Positions 52,671-62,948 of a stretch of 64,000 nt of DNA are shown piece by piece. Position 1 is the first letter of the stretch; every line of letters starts with the position of its first letter. The notes beneath the pieces were generated by a model. It was not told the origin of the DNA. It worked only from the letters and a program-made list of their open reading frames with translations, and searched no databases. Source of the DNA: Haloprofundus halophilus (GTDB lineage Archaea; Halobacteriota; Halobacteria; Halobacteriales; Haloferacaceae); NCBI RefSeq assembly GCF_003439925.1, contig NZ_QQRR01000003.1, positions 62,001-126,000 on the forward strand. Reading direction: 5' to 3'. Both the position numbers and the translations under genes were made by a program.

Positions 52671-53819
52671 ATGGTCAAAACTATCACAGCAGAACGGCTC
52701 GCGGAGAGAATCGACGCGGACGAACAGTTCACACTCGTCGATACCCGTCCGGAGGACAGCTTCGAGGCCTGGCACGTACGTGGCGCGGCGAACGTCCCGT
52801 ACGACCCCGACGAGGGGCTGAGCGAGGACCAACTGGACGAGGTGGACGCGCTGGTCGACAGCCAACCGGTCGTCGCCATCTGCGGCAAGGGCCTGACGTC
52901 GACACCGTTCGCGTTCGACCTCGACGAGCGCGGCTACGACGACGTCTCGGTCGTCACCGGCGGCATGGAGGAGTGGAGCAAACTCTACGAGGTCGTCCCC
53001 ATCGAGACGTCCGGCGACGACCTCGTCGTTCGGCAGGTCCAGCGCCGAGCGAAGGGGTGTCTCGGCTACGTCGTCGGCTCGAAGGAGGCGGAAGAGGCCG
53101 TCGTGGTCGACGCGACCAGACAGACCGACCGGTTCAAAGTCGCCGCCCAAGACGCTGGGCTCTCCATAACGCGCGTGCTCGACACGCACGTCCACGCCGA
53201 CCACATCTCGGGCAGTCCGGCGCTCGCCGACGAGGTCGGCGTACCCTACCACCTCGGCGAAGCGGCCGACGAGCGCGGCGTCGAGTACGAGTACGAGCCG
53301 CTGTCGGACGGGGAAGTCGTCGAAGTCGGCGACGTCGAAATCGAGGCGCTCCACACGCCCGGACACACCTCGGAGATGATGAACTACCTCGTCGACGGCG
53401 AACTCCTGTTGACGGGCGATACGCTGTTCGTCGACTCCGTCGGGCGGACGGAACTCCAGTTCGGCGAGGACGACGCATCGCGCGGAGCGGAGCTGCTGTA
53501 CGACTCGCTTCACGAGACGATTCTCGCGCTCCCTGACGACACCACTATCCTGCCGGGCCACCTCACCGTAACGAGCGACGGGCGTTACGAGAACGGCTCG
53601 CCGGGCGACCCGCTCGAGGCCCGACTCGGAGATCTCCGCGAAGAACTCGACTTCCTCGGACTCGACCGCGAAGCGTTCGTCGAGCGACTGACCGAAGACG
53701 CCCCGGAGAAGCCCCCGAACTACGAGACGGTTATCGCCATCAACACCGGTAGAGAGACCGTCGACGACGAGGGCGAGGCGACCGAACTCGAACTGGGTCC
53801 GAACAACTGTGCCGCTTAA
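52671..53819 (+). CDS. Rhodanese-metallo-beta-lactamase persulfide dioxygenase
   Basis: 382 residues from ATG 52671 (the longer frame starts inside the previous gene). Rhodanese domain first (~1-108, LVDTRPEDSFEAWHVRG, active Cys in VVAICGKGLTSTPF ~71), then the metallo-beta-lactamase domain (THVHADHISGSPALADE, HTPGHTSEMMNYLV, LTGDTLFVDSVGRTEL, LPGHLTV). ETHE1-type enzymes use iron and O2 to oxidise glutathione or protein persulfides to sulfite; the rhodanese part supplies persulfide. Fused order rhodanese-PDO differs from the commoner PDO-rhodanese order. Confidence 0.88.
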   Translation: MVKTITAERLAERIDADEQFTLVDTRPEDSFEAWHVRGAANVPYDPDEGLSEDQLDEVDALVDSQPVVAICGKGLTSTPFAFDLDERGYDDVSVVTGGMEEWSKLYEVVPIETSGDDLVVRQVQRRAKGCLGYVVGSKEAEEAVVVDATRQTDRFKVAAQDAGLSITRVLDTHVHADHISGSPALADEVGVPYHLGEAADERGVEYEYEPLSDGEVVEVGDVEIEALHTPGHTSEMMNYLVDGELLLTGDTLFVDSVGRTELQFGEDDASRGAELLYDSLHETILALPDDTTILPGHLTVTSDGRYENGSPGDPLEARLGDLREELDFLGLDREAFVERLTEDAPEKPPNYETVIAINTGRETVDDEGEATELELGPNNCAA

Positions 53820-53945
53820 ATTCGCCTGCGGTGGCGATGCGGGACAAGACGGTGATGCCTCGGGGCCTTGCCCCCGAGACACCTCACAATCGCGATTACG
53901 GGCTCAGGCGTGACAACCGGGGCCTACTGTGCTGTGAATCCTCCG

Positions 53946-55118
53946 TCAGTAACCCAATTCGAACGCCGAGTTGACGGCGATCGTAGCGGTCGTTATCAGA
54001 AACAGCCCGGCGAGCACCGTGAACGCCGTCTCCCAACCGTAAGTGTCCGCGAGGAGTCCGACTCCGACCGACCCACTCGACCCGAGCATGGTGTACACCG
54101 TGCGGACGAGTCCAAAGCCCGCGCCGCGCTCCGCCTCGGAGAGGTTGTCGATGAAGCGAGGATCGAGCGCCGCGAAGAAACTCGACCCGATTCCGGCCAA
54201 CAGGATCGCGACGCCGGCCACGACGCGACCGGGGGCGACGACGAGTAGGAGGAGACCCGCACCTCCGGCGAACATCGACACGCCGAGCGCGAAATCGCGG
54301 CCGAGACGGTCCGAGAGCTCGCCGAGGACGATCTGACCGCCGCCGCGAACGACGAAGAACGCCGAGAACGCGACTCCGGCGACCGTCGCCGTCGTCCCTC
54401 GCGTCTCGATGAGGAACGTCGGGAGAAACGACAGCAGGCCCTGGGCGACGAACGTCCCGAGCGCGGCGATGAACAGCGTGAACACGATAGGCGGTCGCGA
54501 CACGAGCGCCGTCAGCGAACCGAGTTCGAAGCGCTCGCGCATGCGCTGGCCGGGGTGTCGTGGCGGCGTTGGGCGGACGCGCCACGCGAACAGCGCGAAC
54601 ACCGGCACGCCGACGACCGCCGCGAGCGCGACCGCGGGGCGCCAGCCGTACTGCGACCCGACCCACGCGGCCGCGACGGGCGCGACCAGTCCCGCCAACG
54701 GGCCGCCGACGGAGTGGATTCCGACCGCGCGGCCGACGTCGTCGAACGTCCGGGACAGGAGCGTCGTTGCGACGCTGTAGTGGAGTCCCGCGACCGCTCC
54801 GAGAGCCACGGTGGAGGCGACGAACAGCGGGAACACCGGAGCGAGTGCGAGCAGCAGCCCCATCAGCACGGTTCCGCCCACGGAGACGAGTATCACCCGG
54901 CGCTCGCCGAACCGCTCGGCGAGAATACCGCTCGGGAACTGTGCGAGACCGTAGGTGAGCCACATCCCCGTCAGCGCCATCCCGATGGCCGTGTTCGTGA
55001 CCTCGAACTCCGCGGTGATGAGTGGAATCACCGGGCTGATCGCCAGCCGCGCGAAGTACGTCACGAGGAACGCGAACATACAGAGAGCGAGCACCGAATG
55101 TCGGTAGTGCCAGCGCAT
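53946..55118 (-). CDS. MFS transporter
   Basis: 390 residues from ATG 55118; longer frames upstream are high-GC shadows. About 12 membrane segments; family motif A in FPSGILAERFGERRVI and a second copy LGELSDRLGRDFALGV after helix 8. Substrate unknown. Position beside the sulfur genes and opposite to the 2-hydroxyacid dehydrogenase suggests an anion carrier, but that is guesswork. Confidence 0.85.
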   Translation of the reverse strand: MRWHYRHSVLALCMFAFLVTYFARLAISPVIPLITAEFEVTNTAIGMALTGMWLTYGLAQFPSGILAERFGERRVILVSVGGTVLMGLLLALAPVFPLFVASTVALGAVAGLHYSVATTLLSRTFDDVGRAVGIHSVGGPLAGLVAPVAAAWVGSQYGWRPAVALAAVVGVPVFALFAWRVRPTPPRHPGQRMRERFELGSLTALVSRPPIVFTLFIAALGTFVAQGLLSFLPTFLIETRGTTATVAGVAFSAFFVVRGGGQIVLGELSDRLGRDFALGVSMFAGGAGLLLLVVAPGRVVAGVAILLAGIGSSFFAALDPRFIDNLSEAERGAGFGLVRTVYTMLGSSGSVGVGLLADTYGWETAFTVLAGLFLITTATIAVNSAFELGY

Positions 55119-55371
55119 TGAGGTGGTCGACCGTCCGTTCACAGGCTCCGACAATGAGTGCGCGGTTCGCTGCGAATCCCGCCGGGTCGCTCGCACGCCG
55201 ATACCCGGTCCAGCAGTGAGTCGCCCACGCGGTGGATGGTTTCGCACGTGCTCGCGTTCCCCTGCGACCGCGTCGACGGACGGTGACGACCTCGACGCGA
55301 CGCGGTGAGACGGCTCCGGACGGCGTCCGGCCGACCCGCGGACATTTGTAAGCCGACTCCGATGGGCGTCC
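55119..55371. promoter_or_regulatory. Divergent spacer between MFS and dehydrogenase genes
   Basis: 253 bp of GC-rich DNA with overlapping shadow frames. It must hold both divergent promoters; no clear palindrome seen. Confidence 0.35.
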
Positions 55372-56325
55372 ATGGCAGACATCGTGGTTTTGAACCACAC
55401 GGCACACGGTATTCCGGCCGAAGAGTGCGCCGCGGCGATTCGAGAGCGCGTCGACGACCGCACCGTCGCGTTGGCGGAGTCGGCGCGCGCCGAGCGCGAG
55501 CTAATGTCGGATGCGGAGATAATCGTCGGCGGCGACCTCGAGTCCGACCTCCTCGACCGCGCCGAGGAGCTACGCCTGTTCGCGTGCACCTCCGCAGGCG
55601 TCGACCGACTCGACATGGAGGCGTTCCGAGAACGGGGCGTCGCCGTGACGAACGCCTCGGGCGTCCACGGACCGAACATCGCCGAGCACGTGATCGGATG
55701 GATGCTCGCGATCACCCGCCGACTCGACGAGGGGCTTCGACGCGACGAGCGCAGCGAGTGGCGTCACTTCCAGGCGTTCGGCGAGTTACGGGGCTCACGC
55801 GTCTGCGTGGTCGGACTCGGCGCCATCGGAAGCGCAGTCGTCGAGCGGCTCTCCGGGTTCGACGTGGAGACCGTCGGCGTCCGCTACACGCCGGAGAAGG
55901 GCGGCCCCACCGACGAGGTGTACGGCTTCGACGAGTTCTCGGACGCGCTGGTCGGGACGGACTTTCTGGTGCTGGCGTGTCCGCTGACCGAGACGACACG
56001 GGGACTCGTCGACGCGGACGCGCTCGCTGCGCTCCCGCCGAGCGCTGTCCTCGTCAACATCGCTCGCGGTCCGGTCGTGGAGACGGACGCGCTCGTGACC
56101 GCCCTCAGGAAGAGCGACCTCCGCGCGGCCGCCCTCGACGTGACCGACCCCGAACCGCTACCCGGCGACCACCCGCTCTGGTCGCTCGGAAACGCGTACG
56201 TCACCGCCCACGTCGCCGGGTACACGCCGCACTACTTCGAGCGCGTCGCCGACATCCTCGCCGAGAACCTCGACCGACTCGACGAGGGAGGAGCCGACTC
56301 CGACCTGGTGAACCGGGTCGACTGA
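55372..56325 (+). CDS. D-2-hydroxyacid dehydrogenase
   Basis: 317 residues. Rossmann fold RVCVVGLGAIGSAVVERL near 144-161 (GxGxxG), VNIARGPVVETDALVTAL, DVTDPEPLPGDHPLWSL (catalytic Glu), and ending HVAGYTPHYFERVADI (catalytic His). Uses NAD(P)H to interconvert 2-oxoacids and D-2-hydroxyacids. Exact substrate not evident. Confidence 0.92.
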   Translation: MADIVVLNHTAHGIPAEECAAAIRERVDDRTVALAESARAERELMSDAEIIVGGDLESDLLDRAEELRLFACTSAGVDRLDMEAFRERGVAVTNASGVHGPNIAEHVIGWMLAITRRLDEGLRRDERSEWRHFQAFGELRGSRVCVVGLGAIGSAVVERLSGFDVETVGVRYTPEKGGPTDEVYGFDEFSDALVGTDFLVLACPLTETTRGLVDADALAALPPSAVLVNIARGPVVETDALVTALRKSDLRAAALDVTDPEPLPGDHPLWSLGNAYVTAHVAGYTPHYFERVADILAENLDRLDEGGADSDLVNRVD

Positions 56326-56475
56326 GCGGTGTCGTCAGGAAAACCAAAAGATGGGCGAAAACCGGTGTGAACTCCCCCGCCCTACTCGCCGTCGTTCGGC
56401 GGCTCCGGTGTGAGGGAGTACTTCGCTACCGCTGTCTCGAGCAGACGTGTAGTAGTCGAAGGCCGCGAAACATCT

Positions 56476-56495
56476 ATATTAGCCGGCTCTAATAT
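56476..56495. promoter_or_regulatory. Inverted-repeat operator before arsR
   Basis: ATATTAG (56476-56482), CCGGCT, CTAATAT (56489-56495), a perfect 7-bp inverted repeat, 15 bp before ATG 56510. It overlaps the expected TATA/start zone, so an ArsR dimer bound here would block transcription. Confidence 0.7.
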
Positions 56496-56509
56496 TAGCA
56501 TATACTAAA

Positions 56510-56881
56510 ATGAGCCACCAATCGTCATCCCCCGAGAAGAACGAGACACGCAACGCCGATGGAGCGTGTTGCACTGCAGCTCACACCCTCACTGAGTCAG
56601 AACTCGCCACAGATGTCCAACTCCTCTCGGCGCTCGGAAACGACACCCGGTACGAAGCACTCAGACTCATCGCGGACAGCGACGGTGGCGTATGCGTTTG
56701 CGAACTTGAACCCGCCCTCGGTGTCAGCCAAAGCGCAGTCAGCCAAGCGCTCTCGCGACTCTATTCTGCCGGCCTCGTCTCACGCCGCAAAGAGGGCCGC
56801 TGGCGATACTACGCAGCGACCCCACGGACAGAAGCCATTCTGAACACGCTCGACGAGACCAGAGGTGAGTCCAATGAGTGA
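56510..56881 (+). CDS. arsR: ArsR-family arsenic-responsive repressor
   Basis: 123 residues. CC pair at the N-terminus (DGACCTAAHTL), winged HTH with VQLLSALGNDTRYEALRLIA, GVCVCELEPALGVSQSAVSQ and SRRKEGRWRYYAAT. The CVCEL motif lies in helix alpha-3 as in ArsR, binding As(III). Overlaps arsM by eight bases. It probably represses the arsR-arsM operon via the inverted repeat at 56476-56495. Confidence 0.9.
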   Translation: MSHQSSSPEKNETRNADGACCTAAHTLTESELATDVQLLSALGNDTRYEALRLIADSDGGVCVCELEPALGVSQSAVSQALSRLYSAGLVSRRKEGRWRYYAATPRTEAILNTLDETRGESNE

Positions 56882-57680
56882 ACAGAACCGATCGTCCGGA
56901 TTGGCTCCCGATGAACAACGTCGTGCAGTCCGTCGACGATATGCCCAGATTGCGAGCGAAGAGTCGAGTTGCTGTAGCGCATCAGACAGCTGTCGTGACG
57001 GCCAAAGCGGACTGAACAGCCAACTCGGATATTCGGAGAGTGAGACGACGACTGTCGCTGAGGGAGCAAACCTGGGCCTTGGCTGTGGAAATCCGACTGC
57101 TATCGCCTCCCTCCAGTCCGGTGAAACCGTGCTCGACCTCGGGTCCGGTGCTGGTTTCGATTGCTTCCTCGCAGCCCGAAAGGTCGAGGACACGGGACGC
57201 GTCATCGGCGTCGACATGACCCCGGAGATGATAGAGAAAGCCAGAGATAACATCGAGAAAAACAACGCGACGAACGTCGAGTTCCGCCTCGGTGAGATCG
57301 AACACCTACCCATCGCTGATGAGGTTGTAGACGTCGTTATCTCGAACTGTGTGGTGAATCTCTCCCCGGACAAACAGCAGGTGTTCGACGAAGCTTATCG
57401 CGTGCTTCAGCCAGGTGGTCGACTCGCGATCTCTGACGTTGTGTTGACCGCTGAGTTACCGGACGATGTTCGTGGTGACCCGGAGTCTGTCGCGTCCTGT
57501 GTCGCCGGCGCATCACCGGTCTCGGAACTCGAGCAAATACTGTCTGCTGCAGGCTTCGAGCAAATTCAGATTGAGTCGAAAGAAGAGAGCAAGGAGTTCA
57601 TCAGCGAGTGGGATGACGACCACGATGTCAGCGACTACGTCGTCTCTGCGACGGTCGAGGCTATCAAACCAGTCCATTGA
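56874..57680 (+). CDS. arsM: Arsenite S-adenosylmethyltransferase
   Basis: 268 residues from ATG 56874. SAM fold with VLDLGSGAGFDCFLAARKV and GVDMTPEMIEKARDNIEK. Arsenic-binding cysteines as in ArsM: SSCCSASDSCRDG near 28, SNCVVNLSPDKQQVF, and SCVAGASPVSELEQIL. Methylates As(III) to mono- and dimethyl forms, a known haloarchaeal detoxification route. Co-transcribed with arsR. Confidence 0.93.
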   Translation: MSEQNRSSGLAPDEQRRAVRRRYAQIASEESSCCSASDSCRDGQSGLNSQLGYSESETTTVAEGANLGLGCGNPTAIASLQSGETVLDLGSGAGFDCFLAARKVEDTGRVIGVDMTPEMIEKARDNIEKNNATNVEFRLGEIEHLPIADEVVDVVISNCVVNLSPDKQQVFDEAYRVLQPGGRLAISDVVLTAELPDDVRGDPESVASCVAGASPVSELEQILSAAGFEQIQIESKEESKEFISEWDDDHDVSDYVVSATVEAIKPVH

Positions 57681-58964
<1,284 letters not shown>

Positions 58965-59252
58965 GACCAGTACAACTGTAATCGAGTGCGCTATCTTAAG
59001 AAACGGTTGGAATATCAGGCTGTGCTATCGACGGTGGTTCGTGAAAGGTAGTGTCGGATTCATCCCCGCGCTAAAGCACAGGGCTTTCTCCTTGACTTTC
59101 CGTGATTCACCCATATATTCACGTTGAGAGGGCCGTATGTGCCGATTGATTTCCAGCACAACACACCGTGGTACACTTACTACGTACGACGACACTCTGA
59201 ATCGAGGTGGTGTGTACGCCGTCTCAGTCGCAAGGTAAGAATACTGAGATGG

Positions 59253-60827
59253 TCACTCGAGCGTCGCGTCGAGCGCCGCCTCCACGTTCTCGAGTAACGC
59301 ATCGGAACGAAGAATCTCCGCCATCGCCTCCATGTCCCGGTGGATCGGCCGGTCGTCGTCGAGGTGCGCGAGATGCTCTCTAATCGTCTCGTGAGCGACT
59401 TGCGTTCCGACACCCGGAGTTCGGTCGCCCGCAAAATCGAGCGCCTGCGCCGCGCAGGCCAGTTCGATGCCGACGACGCACATCGTCGACTCGACGGTCT
59501 CTCGGGCGACGTACGCGCTCTGCGCGCTCATGCTGACGTGGTCCTCCTGATTTCCGCTGACGGGGATGTTGTCCGTGGACGGCCGCCCCTGTGAACGGTT
59601 CGTACTCACGAGGTCGGCGGCGGTGTACTGCGCGATCATGTATCCCGAACGAAGACCGCTCTGTTCGGTCAGAAACGGGGGGAGGTGCGCTTCCTGGACG
59701 TTGGGATTGAGCATCCGGTCGACTCGCCGCTCGGAGATCGATGCCAACTCGGAGAGGCCGCTCGTGACGTAGTCCAGCCGCAGCGCCAGCGGCTGTCCGT
59801 GGAAGTTACCGCCGGAGAGGACGGCGGCCGCTTCGGTGCCGCTGGCCCGGTCGTCCGCTTCGTCGGCGGCGAACACGAGCGGGTTGTCCGTCGCGCTGTT
59901 GAGCTCCGTCTCGACGGCCGTCCGGAGGTGTCGAATCGAGTCTCGAACCGCCCCGTGAACCTGCGGGAGACAGCGAATCGAGTACGCGTCCTGCACCCGG
60001 TCGCAGTTGCGGTGCGACTCGACGATCTCGGAGTCCCGAGTGAGCCGACGGATATTCTTCGCGCTTTCGGCTTGTCCTCGATGGGGTCGAACGCGCTGGA
60101 TGCTGGAGTGTGAACTCGCCGTCGTCCCCATCGTCGCCTCCGTGGTCATCGCGCCGGCGATGTCCGCAGCACGCATCGCCCGCTCGGCGTCGCAGACCAC
60201 GAGCGAGGCCAGCCCGACGGTCAACTGCGTCCCGTTGATGAGCCCCAGTCCCTCCTTCGCGCGGAGCGTCACCGGTTCAAGGTTCTTCCGCGCGAGGGCC
60301 TCGTCGCCGGGAAGCCGCTCTCCGTCTACCGTGGCTTCGCCCTCACCGGTGACGACGAGCGCGAGGTGCGCCAGCGGTGCGAGGTCGCCGCTCGCACCCA
60401 GACTCCCCTTGGCTTTCACCACGGGGTGAACGCCCTCGTTCAACATCCTCGACAGGACGTCGACGATTCGCTCTCGGACACCGCTGTACCCCTTCACGAG
60501 CGCGTTGAGTCGGGTGACGAGCATCGCCCGAACCTCCTCGTCGTCGAGTTCGCGGCCGGTTCCGGCGGCGTGACTCCGGACGAGGTTCTGCTGGAGCGCC
60601 TCGATGTCGTCTCCGGGAATGCGCTCCTGCACGAGTTCGCCGAAGCCGGTGTTCACGCCGTAGACGGCCTGACCGGAGTCGACGATATCGACGATGCGTT
60701 CGCGAGACTTTCGGACGCGCTCGCGGGCGCTCTCGGGGACACGGACGGTCGCTCCCTTCCGCGCGACGCGTTCGACGGCCTCCGGCGTGAGTGACTCGCC
60801 GTCGACGACGACGGGAGCGTCAGTCAC
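59253..60827 (-). CDS. hutH: Histidine ammonia-lyase
   Basis: 524 residues from GTG 60827, which overlaps the hutI stop by eight bases. The MIO prosthetic group forms from ASG in KGSLGASGDLAPLAHLAL; other family blocks are NTGFGELVQERIP near 60, TDNPLVFAADEADD and PSTDNIPVSGNQEDHVSMSA. It deaminates L-histidine to urocanate in the first step of histidine degradation. Last gene of the hut operon. Confidence 0.96.
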   Translation of the reverse strand: MTDAPVVVDGESLTPEAVERVARKGATVRVPESARERVRKSRERIVDIVDSGQAVYGVNTGFGELVQERIPGDDIEALQQNLVRSHAAGTGRELDDEEVRAMLVTRLNALVKGYSGVRERIVDVLSRMLNEGVHPVVKAKGSLGASGDLAPLAHLALVVTGEGEATVDGERLPGDEALARKNLEPVTLRAKEGLGLINGTQLTVGLASLVVCDAERAMRAADIAGAMTTEATMGTTASSHSSIQRVRPHRGQAESAKNIRRLTRDSEIVESHRNCDRVQDAYSIRCLPQVHGAVRDSIRHLRTAVETELNSATDNPLVFAADEADDRASGTEAAAVLSGGNFHGQPLALRLDYVTSGLSELASISERRVDRMLNPNVQEAHLPPFLTEQSGLRSGYMIAQYTAADLVSTNRSQGRPSTDNIPVSGNQEDHVSMSAQSAYVARETVESTMCVVGIELACAAQALDFAGDRTPGVGTQVAHETIREHLAHLDDDRPIHRDMEAMAEILRSDALLENVEAALDATLE

Positions 60828-62037
60828 GGCGGACCACCTCCCCGCCCTTGACGACCGTCTCGACGTTCCGCACGCCGAAGTTGTACGGAAGGTGCTCGAA
60901 GTCGGGCACGTCGGCGACGACCAGGTCGCCGGGCGCCCCTCTCTGGAGCGTGCCTGCCCCGTCCGTTCGGTCGAGCGCCGCGGCGGCCGTCTTCGTCGCC
61001 GCGCGGACGGCCGAGGCGGGCGACATCCGCATGCCGTTGCAGGCGAGCTCGATGGCGAACTCCATACTCTGCGAGAAGCAGTTCGGGTTGCAGTCGGTCG
61101 CAATGGCGACCGGGATATCCGCTCTCTCGAACGCGTCCGCGTCGGCGTAGTCGGTCGCGAGCGCGAACGCGGTTCCCGGCAGCAGGACGGGCGTCACGCC
61201 CGAGTCGCCGAGCGCCGAGACGTCCTCAGTCGTCGACTGCAGGAGGTGGTCTGCGCTCGTGGCTCCGAGTTCGGACGCCAACTGCGCGCCGCCGAGCCGT
61301 TCGAACTCGTCTGCGTGAATCTTCGGCTTCAGGCCGCGCTCCCGCCCGGCTTCGAGGACGCGCCGGGACTGGTCGACCGAGAAGACGCCGGCCTCGCAGA
61401 ACACGTCGCAGAACTCCGCGAGGCCGCGCTCGGCGACGGCGGGAATCTGTTCTTCGACGACGTGGTCGACGTAGCTGTCGGCGTCGGTGTTCTCCGGCAC
61501 CGCGTGGGCGCCCATGAACGTCGCGACCGCGTCTATCGGGTGGCGGTCGCCCGCTTCGCCGATGGCTTCGAGCATCTTCACCTCCGTCTCGACGTCGAGT
61601 CCGTAGCCGGATTTCACCTCGATCGTCGTCGTCCCGTGGGCGAGCATCACGTCGAACTGCCGGAGGAGGTTCTCCACGAGTTCGTCCCGAGCGGCTTCAC
61701 GCACGGCTCGAACGGTCCGCAGGATGCCGCCCCCTTCCGCGAGAATCTCTTGATAGGTCGCGCCTTCGAGCTTCGCGGAGAACTCGTCGGCGCGGTCGCC
61801 GGCGAACAGCGCGTGGGTGTGCGGGTCGACGAAGCCCGGCAACACCGTCTTCTCGGAGGCGTCGATAGCCGTCGTCGCGTTCTCCGGAGGGTGCTCTCGA
61901 ACGACCTCCTCTGTCGGTCCGATTGCGACGACCACGCCATCGTCGACAGCGACCGCGCCGTCGCGAACCGTCTCCAGTTCGCTGTCGTCGGTCGGCGTCA
62001 CGACTTGCGATGCGTCGTAGACGACGAGGTCGGTCAC
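60820..62037 (-). CDS. hutI: Imidazolonepropionase
   Basis: 405 residues from GTG 62037, overlapping the hutG stop (GTGA). Amidohydrolase metal site [15 protein letters not shown], then [37 protein letters not shown] and [19 protein letters not shown]. It hydrolyses 4-imidazolone-5-propionate to N-formimino-L-glutamate, the third step. Confidence 0.96.
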   Translation of the reverse strand: MTDLVVYDASQVVTPTDDSELETVRDGAVAVDDGVVVAIGPTEEVVREHPPENATTAIDASEKTVLPGFVDPHTHALFAGDRADEFSAKLEGATYQEILAEGGGILRTVRAVREAARDELVENLLRQFDVMLAHGTTTIEVKSGYGLDVETEVKMLEAIGEAGDRHPIDAVATFMGAHAVPENTDADSYVDHVVEEQIPAVAERGLAEFCDVFCEAGVFSVDQSRRVLEAGRERGLKPKIHADEFERLGGAQLASELGATSADHLLQSTTEDVSALGDSGVTPVLLPGTAFALATDYADADAFERADIPVAIATDCNPNCFSQSMEFAIELACNGMRMSPASAVRAATKTAAAALDRTDGAGTLQRGAPGDLVVADVPDFEHLPYNFGVRNVETVVKGGEVVRRD

Positions 62038-62948
62038 GAAGACCACCCCGAGAGGAAGTGCGCAACCGTCCGGGCGGCGGCGTCGACGGTCCGCCCCTGG
62101 GCGTCGAGCGAGGGGGCACATTCGACGAGTTCGAAGCCCGCGATTCGCTCGTCGGAACCGACGAGGCGGACGAGTCGGAACAGTTCTCGCGGAAGGAGAC
62201 CGCCGGGCGTCGGTGCGCTACATCCGCAGTACGTCGCGTCGAGAACGTCGATATCGACGCTACAGTAGAGTCGGTCGACCGAACCGAGCCCGGAGAGCGC
62301 TCGGTCGACGGCCGCGACGACGTCGTCTGCGACTTCCTCCGCCGTCACGACGGTGCCGCCGTTCTCGCGGACGTAGTCGTGATACACCGAACTGGTCTCG
62401 AAGTGCCGAGCACCGATGCAAGCGTACGCGTCGAGGCCGGCCTCGCCTAACTGGCGGTAGGGTGTCCCGCTCGTCGGTCCGTCTCGAACTTCTCGAACGT
62501 CGAGGTGCGCGTCGACGTTGAGGACGCCGACGCTCGCATCTTCGAGCAACGGCGCGACGTTCGGGACAGTCACCGAGTTGTCGCCGCCGAGGAACACAGG
62601 GAGGGCGTCGAGTTCGTGAACTGTCTCGGTAACGCTCCGGATGGCGTCTTGCACCTCTGCGACCGACCCTGCTGGAACCTCGACGTCGCCGAGGTCGGCG
62701 ACGCTCTCGACGGCCCCCGCGTCGAAGTGATGGGTCTTCACGGTCGCCAGCGCCTCTCTGATAGCCGACGGGCCCTCAGCGGCACCGGGTCGGGAGATGA
62801 CCGCGCCGTCGTACGGTTCCCCGACGAGCACGGCGTCGTACGCGTCTGCGCTTTCGAGGTCCGCGCGCTCGACGATATCGCCGAACTGTTCGTCCGCGGG
62901 GTCCGACGACGTACCCGACCAGGCGGTTGATTCGGTCAGGCTACTCAT
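62034..62948 (-). CDS. hutG: Formimidoylglutamase (arginase family)
   Basis: 304 residues from ATG 62948, which overlaps the hutU stop by four bases. Arginase-type motifs: [40 protein letters not shown]. The first metal motif has Asn where GGDH is usual. It hydrolyses N-formimino-glutamate to glutamate and formamide, the last step of the pathway. Confidence 0.93.
   Translation of the reverse strand: MSSLTESTAWSGTSSDPADEQFGDIVERADLESADAYDAVLVGEPYDGAVISRPGAAEGPSAIREALATVKTHHFDAGAVESVADLGDVEVPAGSVAEVQDAIRSVTETVHELDALPVFLGGDNSVTVPNVAPLLEDASVGVLNVDAHLDVREVRDGPTSGTPYRQLGEAGLDAYACIGARHFETSSVYHDYVRENGGTVVTAEEVADDVVAAVDRALSGLGSVDRLYCSVDIDVLDATYCGCSAPTPGGLLPRELFRLVRLVGSDERIAGFELVECAPSLDAQGRTVDAAARTVAHFLSGWSS

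Noticed and set aside
50783-52888. 701-codon open frame on the minus strand
   Set aside because: It is the antisense shadow of the SoxB-like and persulfide dioxygenase genes in GC-rich DNA; it has no family motif and a poor start region.
53896-55407. 503-codon minus frame over the MFS gene
   Set aside because: Arginine-rich out-of-frame translation; the true MFS frame is clear.
60694-62268. 524-codon plus-strand frame over hutI
   Set aside because: Antisense shadow of the hut genes with Arg/Val/Asp-biased composition.
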